A stretch of 31,746 nucleotides of DNA from DATKDU01 sp035649415 (GTDB lineage Bacteria > Planctomycetota > Planctomycetia > Pirellulales > Pirellulaceae): positions 1 to 31,746 of the forward strand of contig DASRJP010000041.1 in the NCBI GenBank assembly GCA_035649415.1, written 5' to 3'. Each line of letters starts with the position of its first letter. The first letter of the stretch is position 1. The translations under genes and the position numbers were made by a program. Shown here in pieces: positions 31,730 through 31,746 of this stretch. A model generated the notes under the pieces. The model was not told the origin of the DNA. It searched no databases and saw only the letters and a program-made list of their open reading frames with translations.

Positions 31730-31746
31730 TTGCTTCCCGCGCGGAC

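Overview
The window is a gene-dense, high-G+C stretch of a bacterial chromosome, almost certainly from a planctomycete of the Pirellulales type. The best evidence is the gene set. It holds a giant PSCyt1/DUF1549/LamG/DUF1553 protein, a Tat-exported DUF1501 protein, a sulfatase-fold protein, a CRTAC1-like VCBS/ASPIC-UnbV protein and a secreted metalloprotease with the LEPR-type N-terminus of this phylum. It also holds a Flp-pilin-like peptide and several large secreted proteins without a known family. I see no rRNA, tRNA, CRISPR array, transposase or phage gene.

Layout. Positions 1-2435 carry the N-terminal part of a Tat-dependent alpha/beta hydrolase (minus), a small lipoprotein (plus), a cysteine desulfurase and a Flp-like prepilin (both minus). 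Positions 2737-9932 hold two very large convergent genes that overlap at their stop codons: the DUF1553 protein (plus) and a 1315-residue secreted glycosidase-like protein (minus). Positions 10056-16676 carry a sulfatase-fold protein that has lost its catalytic residues, a DSD1-type PLP enzyme, a WD40 protein, a PIN/TRAM membrane protein and a class III aminotransferase. Positions 16846-24402 carry a small membrane protein, a rhomboid protease, the DUF1501 protein, the metalloprotease and a divergent Ser/Thr kinase. Positions 24414-31669 carry the VCBS protein, a possible three-gene unit (SH3-like secreted protein, nitrilase-family amidohydrolase, AT-richer four-helix membrane protein) and a Cys-rich hypothetical protein on the minus strand at the right end.

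Most genes stand alone in alternating orientation. The tightest candidate operon is 26943-30597, with gaps of 12-13 nt. Many products are exported, and the assortment (sulfatase fold, glycosidase-like, DUF1549/1553, DUF1501, VCBS) is what planctomycetes use in polysaccharide degradation and envelope biology. No complete pathway is encoded here.

The most unusual content is in the DNA between and inside the genes. At least five loci carry short tandem arrays with a strict 7-bp period and different unit sequences. Three are folded into long imperfect hairpins. One hairpin lies in frame inside the DUF1553 coding region, one supplies codons for the N-terminus of the WD40 protein and encloses its start codon, and one sits between two divergent genes. 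In two hairpins the arms differ by exactly one heptamer. Three other inverted-repeat families (12741-12849, 23206-23509, 30734-30781) occupy further gaps. This looks like a dispersed, actively remodelled repeat system and is the best candidate here for something undescribed.
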